From assembly GCF_001187435.1 (NCBI RefSeq), contig NZ_LFXA01000002.1, positions 1,178,001 through 1,242,000 on the forward strand: a DNA stretch of 64,000 nt, given 5' to 3'. The stretch comes from Streptomyces caatingaensis. GTDB taxonomy: Bacteria; Actinomycetota; Actinomycetes; Streptomycetales; Streptomycetaceae. Position 1 is the first letter of the stretch. Each line of letters opens with the position of its first letter. Position numbers and translations under genes: made by a program. Under the pieces are notes generated by a model. It ran no database searches. It was not told the DNA's origin and saw only the letters and a program-made list of their open reading frames with translations. This document shows, piece by piece, positions 35,818 through 44,311 of the stretch.

Positions 35818-36497
35818 TACGCGTCCTGGTGGTGGACGACGACTACCGCGTCGCCGGCCTGCACGCCCGCTACGCGAACGCGGTCGACGGCTTCACGGTC
35901 GTGGGCACCGCCCACTCCGCGGCGAAGGCGGTGGAGGCGAGCCGTGCCCTGCGGCCCGACCTGGTCCTGCTCGACCTCTACCTGCCGGACCGGCTGGGCA
36001 CCGAGGTGCTCCCGGCGCTGGCCGGCGACGTCCTCGTGGTCACCGCCGCCACGGAGGCCGCGCAGGTCCGCGCGGCGCTCGGCCGCGGCGCCGTCGGCTA
36101 CCTGATCAAGCCGTTCGACGAGCGCGAGCTGAGGAACCGCCTGACCGCCTACGCCCGTTACCGCGCCCAGCTGGCCACCGGCCGCACCCTCGACCAGGCC
36201 CAGGTGGACCGCGCCCTGCGCACCCTGCACGGAACGGACCGCTCCACCCGCGCCCGCCGCCCCCGCGCCACCCTCACCGGGACGCTCGTGGCCGACACCC
36301 TCGCCGCCCTCGACGGCCCGGTCACCGCCGGCGCCCTCGCCGAACGCCTCGGCATCTCCCGCCCGACGGCCCAGCGTTACCTCGCCGACCTGGCCGCCGA
36401 CGGCACCGTCCGCATCGCACTGCGCTACGGCGCCGCCGGCCGCCCCGAGCACCTCTACACCTGGAACCGCCGCGCCCCGAGGCCGGCTTCGGACTGA
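35814..36497 (+). CDS. Response regulator, CitB/DcuR type
   Basis: A 227-residue regulator. Receiver domain: VLVVDDDYRVAG (acidic pocket), LVLLDLYLPD with the phospho-acceptor Asp about 53, and GYLIKPFDER with the switch lysine. The C-terminal HTH is GALAERLGISRPTAQRYLADL, which matches the winged helix of the CitB group. GTG 35814 overlaps the kinase stop by 4 bases and follows AGGGAGG. Paired with the kinase. Confidence 0.93.
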   Translation: MIRVLVVDDDYRVAGLHARYANAVDGFTVVGTAHSAAKAVEASRALRPDLVLLDLYLPDRLGTEVLPALAGDVLVVTAATEAAQVRAALGRGAVGYLIKPFDERELRNRLTAYARYRAQLATGRTLDQAQVDRALRTLHGTDRSTRARRPRATLTGTLVADTLAALDGPVTAGALAERLGISRPTAQRYLADLAADGTVRIALRYGAAGRPEHLYTWNRRAPRPASD

Positions 36498-36531
36498 ACC
36501 CCCGCCCTCACCCCCGTCCGGGCCCCCGCCC

Positions 36532-37251
36532 TCACTCCCCGTCCCCCTCGCTGCGCCGGCACACCAGCACCCCGGGCACCGCCGCCAGCCGCACCGTGAG
36601 CGCGGCGGCGTCGCCGCGCCCCTGCACCTGGAGGGCGACCTCCACGACCTGTTCGGGGTCCTGCCCGGCGGGCCCGGTCACCGTGCGGAGTTCGTGTACG
36701 GAGAAGCCGCCCTGGGTGCACCGGTCCAGGAGTTCCCGCAGCACGCCGCGTCCCTGCAGATAGGTGATCCGGTAGGCGGCCGTCGCGCCGCCCGGTGACG
36801 GGAGACGGCTCAGCAGCGGGCGCAGACCGTACGACACGGCGAGGTACACCGCGACGGCCAGCGCCGCGAGCAGCGGAAGCCCCGCCGCCGCGGCCGCCCC
36901 CACGGCCGCCGTCAGCCACACCGTCGCCGCCGTCGTCAGCCCCTGCACCGACCCGCGGTGGACGAAGATCACACCCGCGCCGATGAAGCCCAGCCCCGAC
37001 ACGATCTGCGCCGCGACCCGCGACGGATCCAGCACCACCGTCCCGGCGTGCACCACGTCCGCGAACCCGTACTTGCTCACCAGCATGAACACCGCGGCCC
37101 CGCTGCCGACCGTCGTATAGGTCCGCAGCCCCGCCGCCTTGTGCCGCAACTGCCGCTCGACCCCGATGACCCCCGACAGCACCACCGCCACCAGGAACTC
37201 GGCAACCTGCACCCAGCCCTGACCGGCCGGCTCGCTCATCCACGCCGCCAT
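36532..37251 (-). CDS. MgtC/SapB-family membrane protein
   Basis: A 239-residue protein. The N-terminal half has the MgtC core: VVLSGVIGVERQLRHKAAGL, TYTTVGSGAAVFMLVS, VSGLGFIGAGVIFVHRGSVQ and LTTAATVWLTAAVGAAAAAG, with four to five helices. The C-terminal cytoplasmic domain is ACT-like. MgtC proteins affect growth at low magnesium and modulate F-type ATPase in other bacteria. ATG 37251 follows GGGGGAG; an ATG at 37239 is also possible. Convergent with the response-regulator gene, 34 bases apart. Confidence 0.92.
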   Translation of the reverse strand: MAAWMSEPAGQGWVQVAEFLVAVVLSGVIGVERQLRHKAAGLRTYTTVGSGAAVFMLVSKYGFADVVHAGTVVLDPSRVAAQIVSGLGFIGAGVIFVHRGSVQGLTTAATVWLTAAVGAAAAAGLPLLAALAVAVYLAVSYGLRPLLSRLPSPGGATAAYRITYLQGRGVLRELLDRCTQGGFSVHELRTVTGPAGQDPEQVVEVALQVQGRGDAAALTVRLAAVPGVLVCRRSEGDGE

Positions 37252-37451
37252 GGTCACGCTCCCCCGGAAACCGGGGCCGGGACGGGCCGGGCGGACGCTT
37301 CCCACGGAGACCAGCAAAGAAGGGGCATACCCGCTCAAACGATCCCACCCGCCGCACGCTACGGCTTTCCCCGCACCGTCCGCCCGGCGCGCTCAGGGCA
37401 CGAGGAGGACACGGCCCGCGGGGGCGCGGCTCTCCCGTGCCCGGCGGCGGA

Positions 37452-38792
37452 TCACCCCCGACCCCGTCGCGGCACCAGCCACAGCCCCGCCGGGCTCGGG
37501 ATCGGCTCCCGGACCGAGACCCGCACCCGCAGGCCCGCCGGGCGGCGCAGCCGCCAGTGGGTGGCGATCGCGGCCAGGGTCGCCATCATCTCCGCGCAGG
37601 CGAAGTTGTCGCCGACGCACTTGAAGCGGCCGCCGCCGAAGGGGACGAAGGTGTGCCGGGCCGGTTCCCGGCCGCTGTGCGGGAGCCAGCGCTCGGGGGA
37701 GAAGGCGCGGGGGTGCGGGAAGGAGCGGGGGTCGGTGTGGAGGGCGTGGAGGCTGTAGGCGGTGTCCGTGCCGCAGGGCAGCATCACGCCGCCCAAGTCG
37801 ACGTCGGCGATGGTCCGTTGGGTCACGAGCTGGACCGAGTGCAGCCGCATCGTCTCGAACATCACGGCCCGGGTGTACGGCAGCCGCTCCAGGTCGGCCA
37901 TGCCCGGCGGGGCCCCGCCCAGCGCGGCGAGTTCGGCGAGCACCCGCTCCTCGGCGCCGGGGCGCAGCGCCAGGTGGAACCAGGCCCAGGCCAGCGTGGC
38001 GGGCACGTTGGCGACGCCGCCGATCAGCAGGGCGATGACCTCGTCGCAGACCAGCTCGTCCTCCAGGGGCCGCCCGGTGTCCGGGTCCCGGGCGGCGAGC
38101 AGGTGCTCGACCACGTCCCCCTCGCCGGACGCCCCGTGCTCACGGCAGGCCGCGACGGCCTCCCGCACGAGGGCCCGCATCCGGGCCATCGCCGCGTTCC
38201 CGCGCCGCACCGGGGGAAGCGGCAGCCGGTCCACCGCCTTCGGCATCATCGGGCGCTCCACGGCCGCCCGTTCGACCACCGGCAGCACCGCGCCCAGCTG
38301 GCGCAGCACGCCCTCGGGCATGCGCCCGGAGAAGAAGGTCTCCGCCGTGACCGCCGTCGACAGGCCCTTCAGCTCGTGGAGGACGTCGACCGGGCGGCCC
38401 TCCTCCCAGCTGGCGCACCACCTCTCCGCCCGCCCGTGGATCGCCCGCAGGTGCCGCTCGATGCGGTCGGGGGTGAACGCCCGCTGCACCGTGCGGCGTT
38501 GGCGGTGGTAGAGCTCGCCGTCCGAGGTGATCAGACCGTGCCCCAGGAGCGGCACCATCCGCTGGAACTGCTTGCCCCGCCCGAAGCTGCGCCCCTTCAC
38601 GGACTGCACGTGGTGCACCAGGACGGGATCCGTGACCACGTACAGCGGCGCGGTGCCCAGCCGGACGCGCACGAGGGGGCCGGACCGCCGCAGCGACTCC
38701 AGGAACCGCAGCCGGTGCCGTACGAGGTGGTGGAGGTGCCCGACCCCGGGCAGGGCCCCCGCGGCGGTGGGCACATCGTCGACGGTCAGCAC
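37452..38792 (-). CDS. Cytochrome P450 of the terpenoid locus (minus strand)
   Basis: A 446-residue P450. Haem motif FVPFGGGRFKCVGDNFA with the cysteine ligand, ExxR in VMFETMRLHSVQLVT, and C-helix YHRQRRTVQRAFTPDR. The I-helix LLIGGVANVPATLAWAW lacks the usual AGxxT acid-threonine pair (GGVANV). GTG 38792 follows AAGGGAG. It is divergent from a second P450 across a 220-base promoter region and near two terpene synthase genes, so oxidation of a cyclised terpene is the likely role. Redox partners are not in the window. Confidence 0.93.
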   Translation of the reverse strand: MLTVDDVPTAAGALPGVGHLHHLVRHRLRFLESLRRSGPLVRVRLGTAPLYVVTDPVLVHHVQSVKGRSFGRGKQFQRMVPLLGHGLITSDGELYHRQRRTVQRAFTPDRIERHLRAIHGRAERWCASWEEGRPVDVLHELKGLSTAVTAETFFSGRMPEGVLRQLGAVLPVVERAAVERPMMPKAVDRLPLPPVRRGNAAMARMRALVREAVAACREHGASGEGDVVEHLLAARDPDTGRPLEDELVCDEVIALLIGGVANVPATLAWAWFHLALRPGAEERVLAELAALGGAPPGMADLERLPYTRAVMFETMRLHSVQLVTQRTIADVDLGGVMLPCGTDTAYSLHALHTDPRSFPHPRAFSPERWLPHSGREPARHTFVPFGGGRFKCVGDNFACAEMMATLAAIATHWRLRRPAGLRVRVSVREPIPSPAGLWLVPRRGRG

Positions 38793-39012
38793 GGGCCGCT
38801 CCCTTCGCGCCACGTCCCTCCGGAGCCTGTCAGTGTGCGGGCCGCCCGGCCGTCCCGGAAGAGGCGCACGGAAACTCCTTCCTGCCCCCGGGCGCCCCGC
38901 GTGCCCGTGCCGCAACTCCGCACGCCCTACCGGCCGCCAGGCACGGTGCCAGCATGTTCGGGCGTCGGGGAACCCGCACCCCGCACCCGTCGGCCGCACC
39001 AAGGAGGGCACC

Positions 39013-40437
39013 ATGTCCCCGTCGGCACCCGCCCCCACCGTCCCCCTGGCGACCAGCGCCCTTCCCCTCCTGGGCCACGCCCTGCCCATGTGGCGCGACC
39101 CCATGCCGTTCCTCCTCGCCCAGCACGCCGTCGCCCCCGTGGTGCGGCTGCGCCTCGGCCCCAAGACGGTCTTCCTGGTCACCCGCCCCGAGCTCGTGCG
39201 CGAGGTGCTGGTCACCGGGTACCGACGGTTCGACAAGGGCGGGCCGTTCGTGGACACGGCCCGTACGCTCATCGGCGACGGCCTGGGCACCTGTTCCGCG
39301 GCCGACCACCGCTTCCAGCGCCCCCTGATGAACCAGGCGTTCCGCCCGCCGTGCATCGCCTCGTACGCCACCGCCATGATCGAGTGCGCGGAGGAGGCCG
39401 CCGCCTCGTGGCAGCCCGGCCAGATCATCGACGTCTGCCGCGAGATGCGCCGGCTCGCCTGCCGCGCGCTGACCCGCACGCTCTTCTCCGACCCCGCCCA
39501 GGCCCGCCTCACCGCCGCCATCGAGGAGGCGTACACCGTCCTCATGCCCGGCATGTGGTGGCAGATGGTCGTCCCCGTCGGCGCCGTGCACCGCCTCCCG
39601 CTGCCGGCCAACCGCCGCTTCCGCCGCGCCCGGACCACCGCGCGCTCCCTGATCGCCCGGATGGTCGCGGCCTACCGCGCCCGCGCCGACGCGCTCGACG
39701 ACGGCCTGTCGACGATCATGTCCGCCCGGGACGCCGCCGGCCGGGCCTTCACCGACGACGAGGTCTGCGACCAGATCGCCACCCTCATGATCGGCGGCAT
39801 CCCCGCCACCGCCGACCTGCTCGCCTGGACCTTCCACGCCCTCTCCCGGGACGCCGCCATGGAGCGGGCCCTCCACGCCGAGATCGACGCCCTGCCGGGC
39901 GGGCGCGCCCCCGCCTTCGACGACATCCCCCGCCTGCCCCTCCTGGGCCGCGTCCTGACCGAGACGCTGCGCCTGTACCCCTCGGTGTCGGTCCTCAGCC
40001 GCCGCGTCACCGAGGACGCCGAACTCGGCGGGACGCGGCTGCGCGCCGGCGACGAAGTGCTGTTCAGCCCGTACTGCCTGCACCGCGACGCCCGGGTCTT
40101 CGAGGACCCCGGACGCTTCGACCCCGACCGCTGGCTGCCCGGCCGGCCGGGCCCGCGGCAGCGGGAGGCGTTCATCCCGTTCGGCGCCGGCACCCGCAAG
40201 TGCGTCGGGGACGCGTACGGCATGACGGAGGCCACGCTCGCCGCCGCCCGCCTGGCCTCCCGCGTCCGCCTCGCGCGGATCCCCGGCGGCCCGGCCCCGA
40301 GGCCGCTGCTGCGCATGACGCTGTCGCCCGTCCCGCTGCGGCTGACCGTCGAACCCCGCACCGCGCGGGCGGAGGAGGAGGCCGACGGCACCGCGCCCCG
40401 CCGCTGCCCCGTTACCGGTGGTTCCCTTGCCGGCTGA
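39013..40437 (+). CDS. Cytochrome P450 of the terpenoid locus (plus strand)
   Basis: A 474-residue P450. Haem motif FIPFGAGTRKCVGDAYG, ExxR in VLTETLRLYPSVSVLS, I-helix LMIGGIPATADLLAWTF, where the threonine of AGxxT is kept but Gly-Pro-Ala replace the alanine and the acid. The ATG follows AAGGAGGG. Its last 20 bases overlap the GTG start of the terpene synthase, so the two are cotranslated and this P450 most likely modifies that synthase's product. Confidence 0.94.
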   Translation: MSPSAPAPTVPLATSALPLLGHALPMWRDPMPFLLAQHAVAPVVRLRLGPKTVFLVTRPELVREVLVTGYRRFDKGGPFVDTARTLIGDGLGTCSAADHRFQRPLMNQAFRPPCIASYATAMIECAEEAAASWQPGQIIDVCREMRRLACRALTRTLFSDPAQARLTAAIEEAYTVLMPGMWWQMVVPVGAVHRLPLPANRRFRRARTTARSLIARMVAAYRARADALDDGLSTIMSARDAAGRAFTDDEVCDQIATLMIGGIPATADLLAWTFHALSRDAAMERALHAEIDALPGGRAPAFDDIPRLPLLGRVLTETLRLYPSVSVLSRRVTEDAELGGTRLRAGDEVLFSPYCLHRDARVFEDPGRFDPDRWLPGRPGPRQREAFIPFGAGTRKCVGDAYGMTEATLAAARLASRVRLARIPGGPAPRPLLRMTLSPVPLRLTVEPRTARAEEEADGTAPRRCPVTGGSLAG

Positions 40438-41476
40438 GGCGGGCCGTCCGGCCCCGCCGGATCCGGCCCCGGCCCGTCCCCCGGCGGCACCCCCGCTCGC
40501 CACGCCCCGCATACGCTGCCCCCTGCCCCCCGCCCGGCACCCCGCCGAGCACGCCGTGATCCGCGAGACCCTCGGCTGGATGCGGCGCTTCGGCTACGTC
40601 ACCACGCCCGACGAGGAGGCCGCCGCCCGGGAGGCCGGCTTCGGGGAGCTGGGCGCCCTGACCTACCCCCACGGCAGCCTCGAAGGGGCCGCGCTGGCGG
40701 CCCAGTTGATGGTGTGGCTCTTCCTCCAGGACGACCGCTTCTCCGAACGGGCCCCGGCCCGCGGCCGGATGGAGGACCTGGCCGACCACATCCTGTGGTC
40801 GCAGCGCGTCCTGCACGGCGGCGCCGGCGTCCCGCCGGTCCCCGAACCGTACCTGGCGGCCCTGGTGGACCTGCGCACCCGGATCGCCCGCATGGCCGCC
40901 CACAACGAACAGGTCGAACGCTTCACCGACGGCTTCAACCGCTACCTCGGCGCGGCCGCCGCCGAGGCCATCTACCGCTCCCGCGGCCTCGCCCCGGACC
41001 TCGAACAGTACCTGCGGCTCCGCGAGTCGACCATCCTCATGCGCGGCATGTGCTTCGTCGTCATCGAACTCGCCGACGACTGCTACCTGCCGGGCCCCGT
41101 CTGGGCGCGGCGCGACGTACGCCGCTGCGAACAGGCCGCGGCCCGCGCCATCGCCTTCACCCACGACGTCCTCTCGGGCCTGCGGGAGCTCCACTGGCCC
41201 GGGCACACCAACCTGATCACCGTGCTGGCCCGGCGGTTCCGCTGCCCGCTCCACGAGGCCGTCGCCAGGGCGGTGGGCATGTGCGAGCGGCAGACGGCCC
41301 TGTTCCAGCGGCTGTCCGCGCCGCTGGCCGCGGAGGGGGACGCCCGCCTCGCCCGCTACGTCCGGGGCATGGGCGCGTGGATCCGCGGCAACCTGGACTG
41401 GTCCATGACCTGCGGCCGCTACCACGTCGCCACCCCCCGGACGACGGGCGAACTGCCCGCCCTCTTCGGCGCCTGA
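40418..41476 (+). CDS. Class I terpene synthase (first copy)
   Basis: A 352-residue terpene cyclase. The Asp-rich metal motif is LFLQDDRFSE (DDRFSE), the second metal site is THDVLSGLREL, in which His replaces the usual Asn of the NSE motif, and the C-terminal RY pair is in CGRYHVA. About 40 N-terminal residues are Pro/Ala-rich. Length fits a mono- or sesquiterpene synthase. It would ionise an acyclic prenyl diphosphate in the cytosol. The product cannot be predicted. GTG start within the P450 gene. Confidence 0.88.
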   Translation: MVPLPAEAGRPAPPDPAPARPPAAPPLATPRIRCPLPPARHPAEHAVIRETLGWMRRFGYVTTPDEEAAAREAGFGELGALTYPHGSLEGAALAAQLMVWLFLQDDRFSERAPARGRMEDLADHILWSQRVLHGGAGVPPVPEPYLAALVDLRTRIARMAAHNEQVERFTDGFNRYLGAAAAEAIYRSRGLAPDLEQYLRLRESTILMRGMCFVVIELADDCYLPGPVWARRDVRRCEQAAARAIAFTHDVLSGLRELHWPGHTNLITVLARRFRCPLHEAVARAVGMCERQTALFQRLSAPLAAEGDARLARYVRGMGAWIRGNLDWSMTCGRYHVATPRTTGELPALFGA

Positions 41477-41616
41477 CCCCTCCCGCGCCCGCGGCCCGGC
41501 ACCGCGCCCCGCGGGCGCGCGGGGGAGCCGCGCGGGCGAACTGCCCCCCGCCCCCGCCGCGTTCCCCGCCGCCCCCGCCCCGAGGCAGGCCCGAACGGCC
41601 CGCCTAGGGTGGGCCC

Positions 41617-42549
41617 ATGCAGATGATCGAGATCGGCGGCGTGGAGATCACCCGCCTCGTGGAGTGGCAGGCCCCCCTCGCCCCCACCACCGCCGTGTTC
41701 CCCGACAGCACCCCGGCCATGTGGCAGGACAACGCCTCCTGGCTCGCCCCCGACTTCTGGGACCCGCGGACCGACCACGTGGTGTGCGCGGTGCAGACGT
41801 GGATCCTGCGCAGCGAGGGGCGCACGATCCTCGTCGACACCGGCGTCGGCAACGACAAGCACCGCCCCCGCGCCCCCCACTGGAACCGGCGCCACGGCGA
41901 CTTCCTGGACCGCCTGGCCGCCGCGGGCGTCCGCCCCGAGGACGTCGACGTCGTCGTCAACACCCATCTGCACGGCGACCACGTCGGCTGGAACACCCGC
42001 CTGGTGGACGGCGCGTGGGTGCCCACCTTCCCCAACGCCCGCTACCTCATGCCCCGCGCCGACGTCGCCTACTTCGACCCGGCCGCCGGCACCCGGCTGC
42101 GCGGCGGCTTCGGCGGCGTCCCCGCGCCCGAGACGGCGGCCGCGATGTTCGAGGACAGCGTCGCGCCGGTCCTGCGGGCCGGGCTCGCGGAGCAGTGGGA
42201 GGACGGGTACCGCGTCGACTCCCGCCTGACGCTGGAGCCCGCCCCCGGCCACACCCCCGGCTCGTCCGTCCTGCGCCTCGCATCCGGCACCGAGCACGCC
42301 CTGTTCATCGGCGACCTCGTCCACAGCCCCCTCCAGTTCGCCGAGCCCGGCTGCGACACCTGCCTGAGCGAGGACCGGGAACAGGCCACCCGCTCCCGCC
42401 TCCGCGTCCTCGAACAGGCCGCCGCCACCCACGCCCTGGTGTTCCCGGCGCACCTGCCCGGACACGGCGCGGCGGAGGTGCGCCGACGCGGCGGCGGGTA
42501 CGAAGTGGTGAGGTGGGCGGGGTTCGACGCGACGGACCCCGTCGCCTGA
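41617..42549 (+). CDS. Metallo-beta-lactamase-fold hydrolase
   Basis: A 310-residue MBL-fold enzyme with VVNTHLHGDHVGWNT (HxHxDH), a further histidine in EPAPGHTPGSS and an aspartate in HALFIGDLVHSP. It is of the type that hydrolyses lactones or thioesters rather than beta-lactams. The -10-like TAGGGT at 41605-41610 ends 6 bases before the ATG, so the transcript is probably leaderless. Gene is 140 bases after the terpene synthase and may or may not belong to that locus. Confidence 0.93.
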   Translation: MQMIEIGGVEITRLVEWQAPLAPTTAVFPDSTPAMWQDNASWLAPDFWDPRTDHVVCAVQTWILRSEGRTILVDTGVGNDKHRPRAPHWNRRHGDFLDRLAAAGVRPEDVDVVVNTHLHGDHVGWNTRLVDGAWVPTFPNARYLMPRADVAYFDPAAGTRLRGGFGGVPAPETAAAMFEDSVAPVLRAGLAEQWEDGYRVDSRLTLEPAPGHTPGSSVLRLASGTEHALFIGDLVHSPLQFAEPGCDTCLSEDREQATRSRLRVLEQAAATHALVFPAHLPGHGAAEVRRRGGGYEVVRWAGFDATDPVA

Positions 42550-42618
42550 CCCGCGCCCCGACGGCCCGTCAGGGGGAACCGAACGTGACCGTCACCCCCA
42601 CCACGTAGGGTTGGCCAG

Positions 42619-43116
42619 ATGACGACCCACCCCTTTGACGCCGCCGTGACCGCCCTCAGCCGTAACGCCTGGCTGCCTTCCGGTGAAGAGGTGGCCCTCG
42701 GCAAGGAGTTCTTCCAGCGCCGCGACGCCCTGCAGCAGCGTCTGCTGCCCGGCATGCCCCCCTGCCCCGACCCCCAGGGGTGGGTGACCCAGCACGTCTT
42801 CTGGCTCGAGGACGTCGTCGGCGTCATCGACGGCCTCCTCGCCGCCTGGCGCGGCTACCTGCCGGACAGCCACATGGTGGCCCTCCTCGACGGCTACGCC
42901 CACCAGGCCCGCCCCACCGTCCCGTACGCGGCCGACCTGCGCCGGGCCTGGGACGCCGAGGACTTCACCCACTGCTCGGTCGAGGAGGCCGGCCTGTGGG
43001 AGGAGTGGCACGTCCCCGAGACCGAGCGCCAGGCCCTCGACGCGCTGACCCAACGGCTGATCCCCATCGGCGCGATGCTCGTCGCGGCGGTGGACCGGGG
43101 GGAGGCGGCGCTCTGA
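42619..43116 (+). CDS. Conserved-looking hypothetical protein
   Basis: A 165-residue acidic soluble protein with no motif I recognise. Sequence landmarks: LPSGEEVALGKEFFQRRDAL, QHVFWLEDVVGVIDGLLAAW and VPETERQALDALTQRLIPIG. Predicted mostly helical, no signal peptide or membrane helix. Codon bias is typical of the neighbours. TAGGGT at 42606-42611 ends 7 bases before the ATG, so it is probably leaderless. Convergent with the second terpene synthase gene. Confidence 0.8.
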   Translation: MTTHPFDAAVTALSRNAWLPSGEEVALGKEFFQRRDALQQRLLPGMPPCPDPQGWVTQHVFWLEDVVGVIDGLLAAWRGYLPDSHMVALLDGYAHQARPTVPYAADLRRAWDAEDFTHCSVEEAGLWEEWHVPETERQALDALTQRLIPIGAMLVAAVDRGEAAL

Positions 43117-43140
43117 CCGCACGGCGCCGGGCCCGCGGCG

Positions 43141-44178
43141 TCAGGCCCCCGCCGGCGCGGAGGCGTAGCGGGGCACCTCGTGACACCAGTCGATATTGCC
43201 CCGGATCATCGACTTCATGACGGAGACGGTGCGCAGGGCGGCGGCACGGGCCGCCGCTCCGGCGCCGCGCGCCGCCAGCGCGGGCACCAGGCGCGACTCG
43301 GCGGCGAGGAAGCCGTCGAGGCAGGCGTGCGTCAGGGCGGCGGCGCGGTCGACGGCTTCCTGCACCGTGCCGCCGTGGGCCGACCGCAGCAGGTGCACCG
43401 CGTTGTACGGGTACGCGCTCCGCAGCTCCCGGGGATAGGAGTAGATGTCGTTGACGATCGCGCCGTGCAGGCCCGTCAGCCTCCGCAGCTCCCGGAACTC
43501 GGGGCAGGCGCGCACTTCTTCCGGGAGGGCGTCCCCGGCGGCGAGTTCGGCGAAGTTGGTGGAGAACAGCATGCCGTACGAGACGGTGCGGTGCCTCAGG
43601 TACTCCTCGATCCCGGGCAGCGGGCCCGCCGCCGCGTCGCGCTCCGTGCGGTAGGCGCGCAGGAAGTCCGCGAAGTCGCCGGCCAGCCGGGCGCACCAGC
43701 CGGGGGAGCGGCCGGCCGCGGTGCGCCGCCACAGGTCGCCGAGGGCGGCGCCGAAGACACCGCAGCCGCCGTCCCCGCCGTCCCCGCCGGTGACGGCGGA
43801 GGCGATCAGCCGGTCGAGGTGGGGGCTCGCGCTCCGCTCCCGCGCGCCGGGCGCCGGGACGTCGTGGACGTCGTCGTTCCGTACCATCCAGGCGAACCAC
43901 CGGCAGGCGAGCGCGAGGACGCCGGCGTCGGCGGTGGGGAAGTACCGGGCCGCCGCCCGGTCGACCCACGACTGCTCGATCACGGCCCGGGCCTCCGCGG
44001 TCGCCGCGAGCCCCTGCGCCTCCACCCACCGCCACATCCGGCCGCTCGCCTCGGGAAGCGCGGGGTTCACCGCCCCCGGGAACGGACAGCGGAAGTCCGG
44101 AACGGTGAACTCCGCCCCGCCCGCGCCGCGCCGGGCCGCCCCCGCCCCCGCGCCCTCATCGCTGCCGCCGCGTCCCAT
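43141..44178 (-). CDS. Class I terpene synthase (second copy)
   Basis: A 345-residue terpene cyclase. The N-terminal TVPDFRCPFPGAVNPAL and the metal motifs are canonical: VRNDDVHDV (DDxxD), VNDIYSYPRELRSA (NSE triad), and WCHEVPRYAS (RY pair). Length and motif spacing fit a bacterial sesquiterpene synthase. ATG 44178 follows GAGGGGC; the first 25 residues are Gly/Ala-rich and dispensable-looking. It is divergent from the toroid-like gene at 44312. It is clearly a different sequence from the synthase at 40418. Confidence 0.93.
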   Translation of the reverse strand: MGRGGSDEGAGAGAARRGAGGAEFTVPDFRCPFPGAVNPALPEASGRMWRWVEAQGLAATAEARAVIEQSWVDRAAARYFPTADAGVLALACRWFAWMVRNDDVHDVPAPGARERSASPHLDRLIASAVTGGDGGDGGCGVFGAALGDLWRRTAAGRSPGWCARLAGDFADFLRAYRTERDAAAGPLPGIEEYLRHRTVSYGMLFSTNFAELAAGDALPEEVRACPEFRELRRLTGLHGAIVNDIYSYPRELRSAYPYNAVHLLRSAHGGTVQEAVDRAAALTHACLDGFLAAESRLVPALAARGAGAAARAAALRTVSVMKSMIRGNIDWCHEVPRYASAPAGA

Positions 44179-44241
44179 GGCACGCCCCTCGCGTCCGCCG
44201 GTCCCTCCCCGAAGGGATACCGCTCCCGCCGGATTCCATGC

Positions 44242-44286
44242 GGTGTGGCCCCGCCCGGCCGGCTCCGGCATGCTGGAGCCCACACC
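44242..44286 (+). promoter_or_regulatory. Nested inverted repeat upstream of the class II-like gene
   Basis: GGTGTGG (44242-44248) can pair with CCACACC (44280-44286), and inside it GGCTCC (44261-44266) pairs with GGAGCC (44275-44280). The structure covers an alternative ATG at 44270 and lies upstream of the preferred ATG at 44312 in the divergent region between the two genes. It could be an operator or a leader hairpin. Confidence 0.4.
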
Positions 44287-44311
44287 ATCGGGCCGCGACG
44301 GGGATGTCCTC

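Noticed and set aside
40418..40437. Overlap of P450 and terpene synthase genes as an annotation error
   Set aside because: Both frames are strongly coding and the GTG is the first workable start; 20-base overlaps are normal in coupled genes.
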